Origin: Marinobacter sp. ANT_B65
Lineage (GTDB): Bacteria; Pseudomonadota; Gammaproteobacteria; Pseudomonadales; Oleiphilaceae
Assembly: GCF_002407605.1 (NCBI RefSeq)
Contig: NZ_NXGV01000001.1
Span: forward strand, 1,176,895-1,240,894
Direction of reading: 5' to 3'
Length of the DNA stretch: 64,000 nt
This document shows positions 19,400 to 29,063 of this stretch, in pieces (position 1 is the stretch's first letter; every line of letters begins with the position of its first letter). The notes under the pieces are model-generated. The model made no database searches, was not told the DNA's origin, and saw only the letters and a program-made list of their open reading frames with translations. Made by a program: the position numbers and the translations under genes.

Positions 19400-19435
19400 A
19401 TGTCATTAAATCTGCTTTGAGCAAAGGAGCCTGAT

Positions 19436-21256
19436 ATGCATGCTGTCGTAGACAGAGTCACCCGGCGAATCATCGATCGCAGTCGACTATCCCGGCAGAA
19501 TTATCTGGCTCGAATGACTGAACTGAAATCCCGTTCACCGCATCGCAATGTGCTTTCCTGCGGTAATCTTGCCCACGGTTTTGCTGCCTGTCATCAGGAT
19601 GACAAAGACACACTGAAGCTGATGAGCAAGGCCAACGTGGCCATAGTGTCAGCATACAATGACATGCTCTCCGCGCATCAGCCCTACGCCACCTTTCCGG
19701 ATATTATCCGTGAGGCAGCTCATGGAATGGGCTCTGTGGCCCAGTTTGCCGGCGGCACACCCGCCATGTGTGACGGGGTAACCCAGGGGCAGCCAGGCAT
19801 GGAGCTCAGTCTGTTTTCACGGGATACCATCGCCATGAGCACCGCAGTCGCTCTGAGCCACAACATGTTTGATGCCACGCTCTTGCTGGGAATCTGTGAC
19901 AAGATAGTTCCCGGGCTGCTGATTGGTGCCCTGAGTTTCGGTTATTTGCCCGGTATTCTTGTACCCGCAGGCCCTATGCCTTCAGGACTGCCAAACAAGG
20001 AGAAACAACGTATCCGTCAACTCTATGCAGAGGGGAAACTGGGCAAAGAGGAGTTGTTGGAGGCTGAGAGCAAATCCTATCATAGTCCGGGCACCTGCAC
20101 CTTTTACGGTACAGCCAACAGTAATCAGCTGCTGGTTGAGGTCATGGGGCTGCACCTGCCGGGAGCGGCGTTCGTAAATCCAGGTACACCATTGCGGGAT
20201 CAACTGACGCGGGCTGCAACGGAACAGGTTATCCGGTTGTCCAGGCCTCAGGGCGGTGAGCTGGGCCTGGGAGATATGATTGATGAGAAAAGCATCGTCA
20301 ATGCACTGGTAGCACTTCTGGTGACCGGAGGCTCCACGAATCACACGCTGCACTGGGTTGCAATTGCCCGCGCCGCGGGCATTGTGATTGACTGGAATGA
20401 CTATGCGGAGCTGTCTTCTGTAGTTCCATCCATGACTCGTATCTACCCCAATGGCGAGGAAGATGTGAATGCCTTTCATGATGCCGGAGGCACACCTTTC
20501 CTGATTCGTGAACTTCTTGATGCTGGCTACCTGCACAACGATGTAGAGACGGTTGTCGGGCATGGTCTTGAAAGATATACCCGTACACCTGCGATGGATG
20601 GTGACAGGCTGGTCTGGCAACCGGCGCCTTTGAAGAGCCTGCACCCGGATGTATTGAGTACGGCTTCTGAACCCTTCGCGCCCGACGGCGGGCTAAAGGT
20701 GCTGGATGGCAATCTGGGCCGGGGCGTTATCAAGGTATCTGCCGTTGCGCGGGAACATCACAAAATTGAAGCCCGGGCAGTAGTTTTCAATGATCAGAAC
20801 GAACTTAAAGCCGCCTTTGATGCCGGTGACCTGAACAAGGACTGTATCGTGATCGTTCGGTTTCAAGGCCCTAAATCAAACGGCATGCCTGAACTGCACA
20901 AGTTGACGCCCTATCTTGGAGTATTGCAGGACCGGGGGTTCAGGGTTGGTCTGGTAACTGATGGCCGGATGTCGGGGGCGTCGGGGAAGGTTCCGGCGGC
21001 AATTCACGTTTATCCTGAAGCGCTTGAGGGAGGGCCTCTGGCACGGGTTCGTGACGGTGATCTGATATCTCTGGATGCTGACAGGGGAACTTTGTCTGTT
21101 GTTGTCGATGAGGCAGAATTTGCAGAGCGTGAGCCGGCCAGGCCGGATTTGTCAGCCTATCATCAGGATTATGGCAGAGAGCTTTTTGGCTGGATGCGGC
21201 GTTCTGTGGGCACGGCTGAAGAAGGAGCCTGTGTTTTCTGGAATCACGAAGCATGA
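19436..21256 (+). CDS. edd: 6-phosphogluconate dehydratase
   Basis: A [4Fe-4S] dehydratase that makes KDPG from 6-phosphogluconate, the defining ED enzyme. It is 606 aa, the usual length. IlvD/Edd family motifs are present: [35 protein letters not shown] and [20 protein letters not shown]. The cysteines in those stretches are the likely cluster ligands. AAAGGAG lies upstream of the ATG. glk overlaps its end by 4 nt (ATGA), so the two are co-translated. Confidence 0.97.
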   Translation: MHAVVDRVTRRIIDRSRLSRQNYLARMTELKSRSPHRNVLSCGNLAHGFAACHQDDKDTLKLMSKANVAIVSAYNDMLSAHQPYATFPDIIREAAHGMGSVAQFAGGTPAMCDGVTQGQPGMELSLFSRDTIAMSTAVALSHNMFDATLLLGICDKIVPGLLIGALSFGYLPGILVPAGPMPSGLPNKEKQRIRQLYAEGKLGKEELLEAESKSYHSPGTCTFYGTANSNQLLVEVMGLHLPGAAFVNPGTPLRDQLTRAATEQVIRLSRPQGGELGLGDMIDEKSIVNALVALLVTGGSTNHTLHWVAIARAAGIVIDWNDYAELSSVVPSMTRIYPNGEEDVNAFHDAGGTPFLIRELLDAGYLHNDVETVVGHGLERYTRTPAMDGDRLVWQPAPLKSLHPDVLSTASEPFAPDGGLKVLDGNLGRGVIKVSAVAREHHKIEARAVVFNDQNELKAAFDAGDLNKDCIVIVRFQGPKSNGMPELHKLTPYLGVLQDRGFRVGLVTDGRMSGASGKVPAAIHVYPEALEGGPLARVRDGDLISLDADRGTLSVVVDEAEFAEREPARPDLSAYHQDYGRELFGWMRRSVGTAEEGACVFWNHEA

Positions 21257-22257
21257 ATTCTGCCGGTTATGCGTTAGTCGGCGATATCGGTGGGACCAAT
21301 GCCCGTTTTGCGCTCGTAGAGCCTGGTAGTGTTCAGCCTCTGGCGACTATGATTCTATCCTGCGGGGATTACGCCACTCTGGATGATGCAATAGATCACT
21401 ACTTGACGAAAGTTGATGTTGGTTCGGTGCGTGAAGCATGCCTGGCGGTTGCCTCTCCGGTGCGCGGTACTGCCGTGAAAATGACGAATAGCAACTGGCA
21501 GTTTGATACTGAAAGTGTACGCAGGCAATTTGGCTGGACAGGGTTCAAGGTAATTAATGACTTCGCTGCGATGGCCCTGGGGATTCCCCACGTTGTGGAA
21601 AAAAATCTGGTTCACGTTTGTGGCGGACCGGGTGAGGGTTGTCGTCCACGGCTTGTCATTGGTCCGGGTACAGGACTCGGTGTATCCGCCCTGGTCCCGG
21701 TCAAAAATGGCTGGATCCCTCTGGTGACTGAGGGGGGGCATGTAGATTTCGCTCCTGCAGATGACACAGAGATGGCCATTCTGAAAATTCTCAAAGCGAG
21801 GTTCGGCCGGGTGTCTGTGGAACGGATTTTATGCGGTGAGGGACTGCTGAACCTCTATCGCGCTCATGCCGGGATTCAGGGTGTAGGTGCACAGCTTCCC
21901 ACGCCAGAGGCAATTACAGCGGCAGCAATGACATCGAATGATTCACTGGCGCGGCATACTCTCAATCATTTCTGCCAGCTGCTTGGCAGGGTGGCGGGCA
22001 ATGCGGTCCTGACGCTTGGAAGTACCGGAGGTGTGTATTTGTGTGGAGGTATCCTTCCGGGGATACAGGATTTCCTTCTTGCCAGCCCGTTTCAGCAGGG
22101 TTTCGAGGATAAGGGACGCATGCGCCCTCTGCTGGAATCGACGCCGGTTTACCTTGTAACCGAGGCCTGTACAGGCCTTCTGGGCGCAGCGGAGGCTTTG
22201 GAGAATCCTGAAGTACAGGGTTTCGGGAAAACGCATTTTATGCAATTGCCGGGGTGA
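21253..22257 (+). CDS. glk: glucokinase
   Basis: Phosphorylates glucose with ATP, feeding zwf. It is 334 aa. The bacterial Glk family is shown by the N-terminal phosphate loop [16 protein letters not shown], the sugar-binding [11 protein letters not shown], the [15 protein letters not shown] loop and [10 protein letters not shown]. The start overlaps the edd stop. The next gene begins only 10 bp later, so edd-glk-UDG may be one operon. Confidence 0.96.
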   Translation: MNSAGYALVGDIGGTNARFALVEPGSVQPLATMILSCGDYATLDDAIDHYLTKVDVGSVREACLAVASPVRGTAVKMTNSNWQFDTESVRRQFGWTGFKVINDFAAMALGIPHVVEKNLVHVCGGPGEGCRPRLVIGPGTGLGVSALVPVKNGWIPLVTEGGHVDFAPADDTEMAILKILKARFGRVSVERILCGEGLLNLYRAHAGIQGVGAQLPTPEAITAAAMTSNDSLARHTLNHFCQLLGRVAGNAVLTLGSTGGVYLCGGILPGIQDFLLASPFQQGFEDKGRMRPLLESTPVYLVTEACTGLLGAAEALENPEVQGFGKTHFMQLPG

Positions 22258-22267
22258 CCCAGAGACA

Positions 22268-22879
22268 ATGAACAATACTCTTGATTCGCTGCCTTTTGAC
22301 GAACTTGTCCGTCGGGTACGAGCCTGTACTATTTGTGCGGAAGCCTTGCCTTTCGGGCCCCGGCCGATTGTGCAGCTGTCACCGGCGTCGCGAATTCTCG
22401 TGGTGGGGCAGGCTCCGGGAAGGCGGGTGCATGAAACAGGTCTGCCATTCAATGACCCCAGTGGGGATCGTCTTCGGCAGTGGATGGGCATCACGCGGGA
22501 AACATTTTACGATGACCAGAAACTGGCAATTCTTCCCATGGGGTTCTGTTATCCCGGTACAGGGAAATCCGGTGATTTACCGCCGAGGCCTGAGTGTGCG
22601 CCCGCCTGGCGTAACGCCTTACTGAACCGCTTGCCTAATATCGGGCTCACTCTGGTGATAGGTCAGTATGCCCATGCCTGGCACATCCCGGGCGGTAAGA
22701 AATCCGTTACGGAAAATGTCAGGAACTGGCGTCATTATTGGCCGGAATTGCTGCCTATGCCCCATCCCAGCCCGCGTAATAATCTGTGGTTGCGTCGGAA
22801 TCCCTGGTTTGAAACTGAAGTAATTCCTGAACTTCAGGCTCGGGTTGCCAGACTTTTTTCTGTTGAGGATGACAGGTAG
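22268..22879 (+). CDS. uracil-DNA glycosylase superfamily protein, probable Fe-S type
   Basis: 203 aa. It belongs to the UDG superfamily: motif 1 is GQAPGRRVHETGLPF followed by SGDRLRQWMG, and motif 2 is MPHPSPRN near residue 165. Four cysteines at 20, 23, 94 and 110 give a C-x2-C and C-x15-C pattern, the same spacing as the [4Fe-4S] ligands of family 4 enzymes. It probably removes uracil or other damaged bases, but no substrate can be assigned. It follows glk by 10 bp and is convergent with glpD, overlapping its 3' end by 46 nt. Confidence 0.8.
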   Translation: MNNTLDSLPFDELVRRVRACTICAEALPFGPRPIVQLSPASRILVVGQAPGRRVHETGLPFNDPSGDRLRQWMGITRETFYDDQKLAILPMGFCYPGTGKSGDLPPRPECAPAWRNALLNRLPNIGLTLVIGQYAHAWHIPGGKKSVTENVRNWRHYWPELLPMPHPSPRNNLWLRRNPWFETEVIPELQARVARLFSVEDDR

Positions 22880-24339
22880 TTTTCCAGTGCACGAGTCTGT
22901 GTACCGGACGCGTAAAGCCCTTGCTTGGTGCGACGCCAGAGTATGTCCTCTGCTGTCATTGCCCATTCCCGTGATACGAGATAGTCCACCTCCTTCCGGT
23001 ACAGGTTGCCGGTAAAAAGAGTCCCCATATCCTTAACGGAAGTGGTGCCGTCAAGAAAGTTTCTGCATGCCGTGCCATAGGTTCTTACATAACGCTGCGC
23101 AAGCTCCGTAGGCAGCCATGGGAATTCTTTTTTCAGCTGAACCTGAAACGATGCTTTGCTGTTGAAGTTTCCGCCCGGCAGCACTGCATCATGGGTCCAG
23201 GGAGTGCCAGCGGTAGGGAAAAACTCGCAAAGCTTGTCTGTTGCGACCTCTGCCAGCTTCCTGTATGTGGTTATTTTGCCACCGAAGATTGACACCAGTG
23301 GTGCCTGGCCTCCGTCGTCATCCAGTTCATAGGAGTAATCCCGTGAGGCTTTCTGTGCGTCTTCCTCATCATCTATGAGCGGTCGCACCCCGGAATAGGA
23401 CCAGACAATGTCTGCAGGGGTTATCTGGTGCCGGAAATAAGTGTTTACAATCTTCAACAGGTAGTCGATTTCATCCTGTGAAATGCGGGCGAGAGACGGA
23501 TCCCCGTCGTAGTCCACGTCAGTCGTGCCTATCAGGGAAAACTGTTCTTCATAGGGGATTACAAAGACTATACGTTCATCTTCGTTCTGCAGAATATAGG
23601 CTTCATCATTGATGTTCAGGCGGGGAACTACAATGTGACTGCCTTTTACCTGACGGATCTGTTTCGGAGCCGGGGCAGTAATGGTGTCTGCAAAGAGCAT
23701 ACTGGCCCAGGGGCCCGCTGCGTTCACTAGCGCTTTTGAAGAGATCTCTGTTTCTGCACCTGAAATAGTGTCTTGTAATCTTATAGTCCAGCCGCCTTTC
23801 TCACGAAAGGCCTTGGTGCAGCATGTTCTGGGTCGGATAGAGGCTCCCAGCTGTTCAGCTTTGCGAGCCATGAGCACAACCAGGCGCGCGTCATCTACCC
23901 AGCCATCAGAGTACTCGAACCCCTTGGTGATCTCCGGTTTCAGGGGGCTGTCACTACCAAAGGTGATGGCCCGTGAACCGGGCAGCAACTCTCGCCGTGC
24001 AAGGTGGTCGTAAAGGAAAAGGCCTGTGCGAATCATCCAGCCCGGACGCAGGTGCGGCTGGTGGGGGAGTCGAAAGCGCATGGGCCACATAATGTGGGGT
24101 GAATTGCGCAAAAGGGCTTCGCGCTCGGTCAGAGCTTCCCGAACTAACCTGAATTCATAGTGTTCCAGATAGCGCAAACCACCATGAATCAGTTTGCTGC
24201 TGTTGGACGAAGTAGCAGAGGCCAGGTCGTTCATTTCACAGAGCAGGACTTTCAGGCCCCGCCCTGCGGCATCCATGGCAATTCCGGTGCCATTGACGCC
24301 ACCCCCTATAACGACGACGTCAAACGATTGCTGCTGCAA
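22834..24339 (-). CDS. glpD: aerobic glycerol-3-phosphate dehydrogenase
   Basis: An FAD enzyme at the inner membrane that oxidises glycerol-3-P to dihydroxyacetone-P and passes electrons to quinone. It is 501 aa. The N-terminal dinucleotide fold DVVVIGGGVNGTGIAMDAAGRG is followed by SSKLIHGGLRYLEHYEF, and the DAO C-terminal domain is present. The start is TTG at 24339: GGAGG lies 7 nt upstream and there is no nearby ATG. No glpF, glpK or glpR gene is in the window, so it stands alone. Confidence 0.95.
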   Translation of the reverse strand: MQQQSFDVVVIGGGVNGTGIAMDAAGRGLKVLLCEMNDLASATSSNSSKLIHGGLRYLEHYEFRLVREALTEREALLRNSPHIMWPMRFRLPHQPHLRPGWMIRTGLFLYDHLARRELLPGSRAITFGSDSPLKPEITKGFEYSDGWVDDARLVVLMARKAEQLGASIRPRTCCTKAFREKGGWTIRLQDTISGAETEISSKALVNAAGPWASMLFADTITAPAPKQIRQVKGSHIVVPRLNINDEAYILQNEDERIVFVIPYEEQFSLIGTTDVDYDGDPSLARISQDEIDYLLKIVNTYFRHQITPADIVWSYSGVRPLIDDEEDAQKASRDYSYELDDDGGQAPLVSIFGGKITTYRKLAEVATDKLCEFFPTAGTPWTHDAVLPGGNFNSKASFQVQLKKEFPWLPTELAQRYVRTYGTACRNFLDGTTSVKDMGTLFTGNLYRKEVDYLVSREWAMTAEDILWRRTKQGLYASGTQTRALENYLSSSTEKSLATRA

Positions 24340-24401
24340 AGAAGAACCTCCGTCAGAAAGTTTTTATCACAGCTATTGTGCCTGAAATACAGGCAGTATT
24401 G

Positions 24402-25652
24402 TTACAAACTCAGCGGCTTGCCTGCCTCTCTGCGTCGGGACTCCCACTCTTCCCGGGTCTGAACAGCGTTATCGCCCTGCATCGACTCGACGATGCTGAA
24501 GTAATCCGAGCCGAACGGATCGGCCAAAATCGTTTCCCGGGGTTTGATTTTGACCACATAAACGGACTGTACATTCTGGTGGTCAAAATCACGCCAGTAC
24601 TGCTCATCTTTCAGAAACGTGTACCTGTGTCCCTCGAGAGCGCGAATCAATGACTGGGTGTTGGTTGTTCCGGCACGCTCCACGGCATCCTTGTACTGAT
24701 AAACTATGCTATAAGCGGATGCTGCGGCGGTGGATGGCCGCATTTCATAGCGTTTAGAGAAAGTTTCCACGAACTGTTTGCCGCGCGGGTAGTCCAACTC
24801 GTAGGGCACATTCCATACCCAGGGACTGCCGCCTACAACGCCCTCCATAATGGTTGGGCCAACCTGCCGGGCCATGCCCAGTGTCAGGTTGGGAACAACC
24901 ACCTGCATTTTCTTGGTCAGACCCATCTCGTAAGCCACGTTAAGTGCACGAACCATGTCTTCCCCAAACAGAACCAGCATCAATACTTTCGCGCCGCTTG
25001 CGTCGGCCTGGCTCAGGGCCTTCTGAAAATCGTTCACAAAGGCTCTGGGAAACGGCGTTTTTACACCGGCATGGCGCTCGGTGTCTTCGGTATCGGTAAA
25101 TTTTCGCACCGATTCCTCAACTGACCAGCCCCATGTGTAGTCTGCTGTAATATAAAAGTAGTCATCATCGGCGTGATTGCGGTTCAGATATTGGCTGAGA
25201 ACCTTGGCGGTCATCCAGGCGTTGTAGGGCTCACGGAACATATGGCTATGTGCTTCGCTTCCGGTCGTCGCGTTGGAGTAGGTGAGGGTGCCAAAATAGA
25301 GTCGGTTGCGGTCACGTGCAGCCTTGCCTGAGGCAATGGCGACGCCGCTGGATACTCCGCCGAACACCATCTGGGCGCCTTCCACGTCAATCAGTTCTGC
25401 AGTATTTTTCGCTCCTTTTCCCGGATCGCTCCGGCTGTTTCGGATAATGAGTTCCAGTTGTTGCCCTCTCACACCGCCTGCCTGATTGATTTCATCCACA
25501 GCAAGAAATGCACCCAACCGCTGTTGCAGGCCCTGATCCTTGTAGCGGCCAGTCTGCGGATAGTTCAGGCCGATTTTGAGAGTTTCTGCGGCAACTGTGC
25601 TTGCAGCAAGGGTCAGCAGACATGCTGCAAAGAGTGCTTTTCCGGGATTCAT
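24402..25652 (-). CDS. ABC transporter substrate-binding protein, branched-chain amino acid type
   Basis: 416 aa with a clear signal peptide (ALFAACLLTLAASTVAA, then ETLKIG). The periplasmic-binding fold of the Peripla_BP_6/LivK kind follows (LKIGLNYPQTGRYKDQG, AVDEINQAGGVRGQQLELI, VFGGVSSGVAIASGKAA). It presumably binds an amino acid, amide or urea-like ligand, but the ligand cannot be read from the sequence. No permease or ATPase gene adjoins it, so it is an orphan that must share a transporter elsewhere or act as a sensor. It sits 62 bp upstream of glpD on the same strand. Confidence 0.85.
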   Translation of the reverse strand: MNPGKALFAACLLTLAASTVAAETLKIGLNYPQTGRYKDQGLQQRLGAFLAVDEINQAGGVRGQQLELIIRNSRSDPGKGAKNTAELIDVEGAQMVFGGVSSGVAIASGKAARDRNRLYFGTLTYSNATTGSEAHSHMFREPYNAWMTAKVLSQYLNRNHADDDYFYITADYTWGWSVEESVRKFTDTEDTERHAGVKTPFPRAFVNDFQKALSQADASGAKVLMLVLFGEDMVRALNVAYEMGLTKKMQVVVPNLTLGMARQVGPTIMEGVVGGSPWVWNVPYELDYPRGKQFVETFSKRYEMRPSTAAASAYSIVYQYKDAVERAGTTNTQSLIRALEGHRYTFLKDEQYWRDFDHQNVQSVYVVKIKPRETILADPFGSDYFSIVESMQGDNAVQTREEWESRRREAGKPLSL

Positions 25653-25900
25653 GAAAACTCCGTTTGCTTTTATTAGGTGTCACGCGAAGAGCAGGCACCC
25701 TGGCTACTATTGTTTATCAGGCGACTGTCTACCGTTCAGGGAGAAGGACAACCATGCATGGGATTATAATCACGGCAAGCAGACTAAAGTGGAAATTCAC
25801 GTAAAAAATTGTACGCTTGCACCCGTACCGACATGAGCCATACTTCTCTTGCCGGCGAAAGCAGGAGCTATAAAACTCAGGAATCCGGGAGGAACCATCA

Positions 25901-26431
25901 ATGTCGGGCAAAAATGCAGTAGGTGAAACTATCGCCTGGCAGACAGGTCATTGTTACCTCGGTGAGGTTCTGGTCGCGCGTACATCAATGGGTGTATGTG
26001 CCGTGTTACCAGGTGGATCTCCGGAGGAGCTGGTCGTGGAACTCGCCCGTCGATTCCCGAATGCCATACTTGAACATGCTAATAATTCCCGGGCTGACTG
26101 GTTTTCTGATGTTATGAATTACCTGATTGACAGCCGCAAGCCGCTGTCAGTGCAGCTTGACCTTCGAGGTACGGATTTCCAGTGCAGAGTCTGGCGTGCA
26201 CTCCAGGAGATCCCCTCTGGCAGTTCCGCCAGTTATGGGGAAATTGCCCGGCGCATGGGGATACCTTCAGCCTCAAGAGCTATAGCCGGTGCATGTGCTG
26301 CCAACCCGTTGGCTGTTGTTGTTCCGTGCCATCGTATCCTTCGTAGCGATGGCAGCCTTTCCGGGTATCGCTGGGGGGTCAGGCGTAAGCAGGCAGTATT
26401 AAGTCACGAACAAGGGTTGTCTGAGCGTTAA
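25901..26431 (+). CDS. ogt: methylated-DNA-protein-cysteine methyltransferase
   Basis: A suicide enzyme that transfers alkyl groups from O6-alkylguanine to its own cysteine. It is 176 aa. The acceptor Cys143 is in VVVPCHRIL. The helix-turn-helix region SYGEIARRMGIPSASRAIAGACAANP precedes it. The N-terminal part (GVCAVLPGGSPEELVVELARRFPNA) resembles the C-terminal half of Ada more than Ogt, but no N-terminal Ada metal domain is present. The last base of its stop codon is the A of the apbE ATG. The 248-bp region upstream (25653-25900) is a divergent promoter area in which I see no clear site. Confidence 0.9.
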   Translation: MSGKNAVGETIAWQTGHCYLGEVLVARTSMGVCAVLPGGSPEELVVELARRFPNAILEHANNSRADWFSDVMNYLIDSRKPLSVQLDLRGTDFQCRVWRALQEIPSGSSASYGEIARRMGIPSASRAIAGACAANPLAVVVPCHRILRSDGSLSGYRWGVRRKQAVLSHEQGLSER

Positions 26432-27456
26432 TGGAAATAAACAAATTCATGAAGTCCCTGGCTAACAGCCGCGAGGCCTGTTTGCGGCCACTCCTGTGGT
26501 TTCTGCTACTGGCTTTTTCGTCGTCTGAAGCCCATGCCCAATGGTACAAGTACTCGGATACCGCGATGACAACGCCGGTAGAGCTGGAATTCTGGTTCAG
26601 TGATCAGAGTGCAGCGGATGCCGTGGCTGAAGAAGTTCTGGCGGTATTTCATCAGGTTGACAGGAACATGAGTCGTTATCGGGAAGATTCCGAACTCTCC
26701 GGTCTTAATCGCCACGGGGCAGATAACCCGGTAAAGGTCAGTCCCGGTCTTTTTCGGGTATTGAAAAAAGCGCGTGAAGTGTCCGAACTCAGCGGCGGGG
26801 CATTTGATGTCAGCTTCGGGTCCGTCGGCTATCTTTACGATTACAGGGCGCACCAGCAACCATCAGAGGAAGATATCCGGTCACGGCTTGGCCATATCCA
26901 TTATCAGGATGTGGTCCTGAATGAAGACACGCACACGGTTTTCTATCGTCAGAAAGGCCTGTTGGTTGATCTTGGAGGCATTGCCAAAGGTTATGCGGTA
27001 GATCTGGGTATTGAGCGCCTTGTGCGTGCAGGTGTCCGCCACGCGCGGCTCAGTGCCGGTGGTGATTTGCGTCTTTTGGGGGACAAACGTGGAACCCCAT
27101 GGATTGTGGGTGTCCGGGATCCGCGCTCGGAAGATCGCAGTGCTGTTGTGCTACCACTGGAAAATGTCGCCATATCCACGTCAGGTGATTATGAGCGGTT
27201 TTTTATCAATGATCAGGGTGAACGTGTTCATCACATACTTTCGCCAGGCACTGGTAAATCTGTACGTGGAGTGCAGAGCGTTACGATCATTGGTGACAAT
27301 GCGCTGACAACGGACGGGTTGTCTACTGCAGTTTTTGTGCTGGGTCCTGAGAAGGGTCTCGAGATGATCGAAAGGCTACCCGGTATCGATGCGATTATCA
27401 TAGATGATAAGCGGGTAATGCACTTTTCTGAGGGGTTGGCACCCCCGGAATCATGA
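26431..27456 (+). CDS. apbE: FAD:protein FMN transferase
   Basis: Attaches FMN covalently to Ser or Thr of exported proteins, using FAD as donor, outside the cytoplasm. It is 341 aa with a hydrophobic export signal (PLLWFLLLAFSSSEAHA). Family motifs are LVDLGGIAKGYAVDLGIERL, ARLSAGGDLRLLGD and, near the end, ALTTDGLSTAVFVLG, the Mg-binding segment. It is translationally coupled to the alkyltransferase (TAATG). No Nqr, Rnf or FMN-bind protein is in the window. The nearby TlpA, DUF4266 and DUF3570 genes are, from memory, frequent apbE neighbours in other genomes. Confidence 0.93.
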   Translation: MEINKFMKSLANSREACLRPLLWFLLLAFSSSEAHAQWYKYSDTAMTTPVELEFWFSDQSAADAVAEEVLAVFHQVDRNMSRYREDSELSGLNRHGADNPVKVSPGLFRVLKKAREVSELSGGAFDVSFGSVGYLYDYRAHQQPSEEDIRSRLGHIHYQDVVLNEDTHTVFYRQKGLLVDLGGIAKGYAVDLGIERLVRAGVRHARLSAGGDLRLLGDKRGTPWIVGVRDPRSEDRSAVVLPLENVAISTSGDYERFFINDQGERVHHILSPGTGKSVRGVQSVTIIGDNALTTDGLSTAVFVLGPEKGLEMIERLPGIDAIIIDDKRVMHFSEGLAPPES

Positions 27457-27485
27457 AGCTGATGCCGGGGTGCCTGATCGGCGTG

Positions 27486-29051
27486 TCAGGGTTGAGGCGG
27501 AATTGTACCGCTGACGATATTTTCAAAAGCAATTAGCCTGTCCTGACTGGCTGCATTGCCCAGTCCATGGCCCATAAACGTTGAAGCGAAGTCCCCCTGT
27601 TCACCGTGCAGTGCCATGTAGTTGAGCAAAACGGTCTGGACGAGCTGGTTTACGTTATTTGCAGCCGGGCTTGATGCTGTTTCCACGGAGCCATCAGCAC
27701 GCATGAAGCCAATCTGGTTACGTGCGGCAACCGGGCGCCCGGCCGGGTTGTATACAAGGAAAAATGAAGCGGCGGTCTGCTGGTTATCACCGGTCCACTC
27801 GCCTTTGCCACGGCCGTCCTCAGAATCATCGATCCGGCCGTTACTGGAGTTGGATCCATCACTGAATACATACAGCATCAGTGGCATTCCTACCCGTGCA
27901 GCGTATTCCAGGCACGCACCCATGCATCGGCCAGCCTGTTCATCCCTTCGTTCACCTGTTGCCCGCTCGCCAGTGTGATAATCATAGCCACCCATGGTGA
28001 TGGTGCCAGCTCCTGCATAGCCGTTAAGCACCAGCTTCATGACAGAGGCTGTTTTGCGGAACTCACTGTTACTATCGAATTCTGCGCTTGAAAATATTCC
28101 ACCTGGTCCGACGATGTCGGTATCGGCCATAGGGTCGAGTGCTGCCGGATTGCCGAAGCGGTCTGCAAGGTCGGCGCTCTTGATATAGCCACAGCGAACC
28201 AGTTCTTTTACCGCTTCATCTGTAGTGATGCGGGTATTCACCTTGCTCATTTTTTTATCGCTGATGCGCTGTATGGATTCCATAACCGCTACAGCATCTT
28301 TCTGGTCAAGAATGCCAATCAGATCACCCACGTCTACCAGGCCGGTTACATCGGATGGCTGGTCAATCTTGGTGGGCCTTACCTGGGGGTTGATCAGACT
28401 CATGGGTGCCAGAGAGTTACCTCCGGATTCAGTACTTCGGGAGCCGACCAGGGAAAGTAAAGACCCATCCGCGCCGGCTTTGTGGATGCCGTACATGGGG
28501 TTGTGAGGATTGTTGCCAGTGTCGTTTTCTGAACGTGCGGCGATTATTGCGCCATTAGTAGCGGCACGGGTGCCAGCGCTGGTGCTTTGCTGGATGCCGC
28601 GCAGAAATGCACTGTCGGAATGGAATGCCAGACCCATTTCTTCATTCACAAAGGCTGGGTCGTTTGGCAGCATGTCACCGGGCAGACCCAGTTTGCTATA
28701 GCCCGCAGTGCTCAGAAAGTCCATCTGACCACCGGATTTGCCCAGTAGTACGTTGGAACCGGCAATGCTGGCCCCGCCTGCCAGATCAAAACAGATAAAG
28801 GGGATCTTGCCTGCGCCCTGTACAGCAATGCCGCAACTGTTCTTCAGGCCTTCCAGATCCGGAGAAAGTGCAGCAGCCGCCATCCTGGGATTTGCGAACA
28901 AACTGAACAATGAGGCGCCAAATACGGTTGCGGTGCCTGCCATCATGCCCTGAGCAATGAACTCTCTGCGCGTACGTGGCCGCGAGTGATCATCGTGTAA
29001 GAGGGGCTCTCCATTGGCCAGGGGCCGTTTACGGGATTTACGAATAAGCAT
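27486..29051 (-). CDS. Tat-exported DUF1501-like protein
   Basis: 521 aa. A twin-arginine signal is at about 27-60 (RTRREFIAQGMMAG, then a hydrophobic run ending MAAAA). The rest looks like the DUF1501 or alkaline-phosphatase-like fold seen in Tat proteins paired with haem proteins (FICFDLAGGASIAGSN, YDYHTGERATGERRDEQAG, MPLMLYVFSDGSNSS). That assignment is moderate; no catalytic residue can be named. It is the last gene of a three-gene minus-strand operon, 12 bp after the LamG lipoprotein and with an AGAGGA ribosome site. It is convergent with apbE. Confidence 0.7.
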   Translation of the reverse strand: MLIRKSRKRPLANGEPLLHDDHSRPRTRREFIAQGMMAGTATVFGASLFSLFANPRMAAAALSPDLEGLKNSCGIAVQGAGKIPFICFDLAGGASIAGSNVLLGKSGGQMDFLSTAGYSKLGLPGDMLPNDPAFVNEEMGLAFHSDSAFLRGIQQSTSAGTRAATNGAIIAARSENDTGNNPHNPMYGIHKAGADGSLLSLVGSRSTESGGNSLAPMSLINPQVRPTKIDQPSDVTGLVDVGDLIGILDQKDAVAVMESIQRISDKKMSKVNTRITTDEAVKELVRCGYIKSADLADRFGNPAALDPMADTDIVGPGGIFSSAEFDSNSEFRKTASVMKLVLNGYAGAGTITMGGYDYHTGERATGERRDEQAGRCMGACLEYAARVGMPLMLYVFSDGSNSSNGRIDDSEDGRGKGEWTGDNQQTAASFFLVYNPAGRPVAARNQIGFMRADGSVETASSPAANNVNQLVQTVLLNYMALHGEQGDFASTFMGHGLGNAASQDRLIAFENIVSGTIPPQP

Positions 29052-29063
29052 GAGCTTTGTCCT

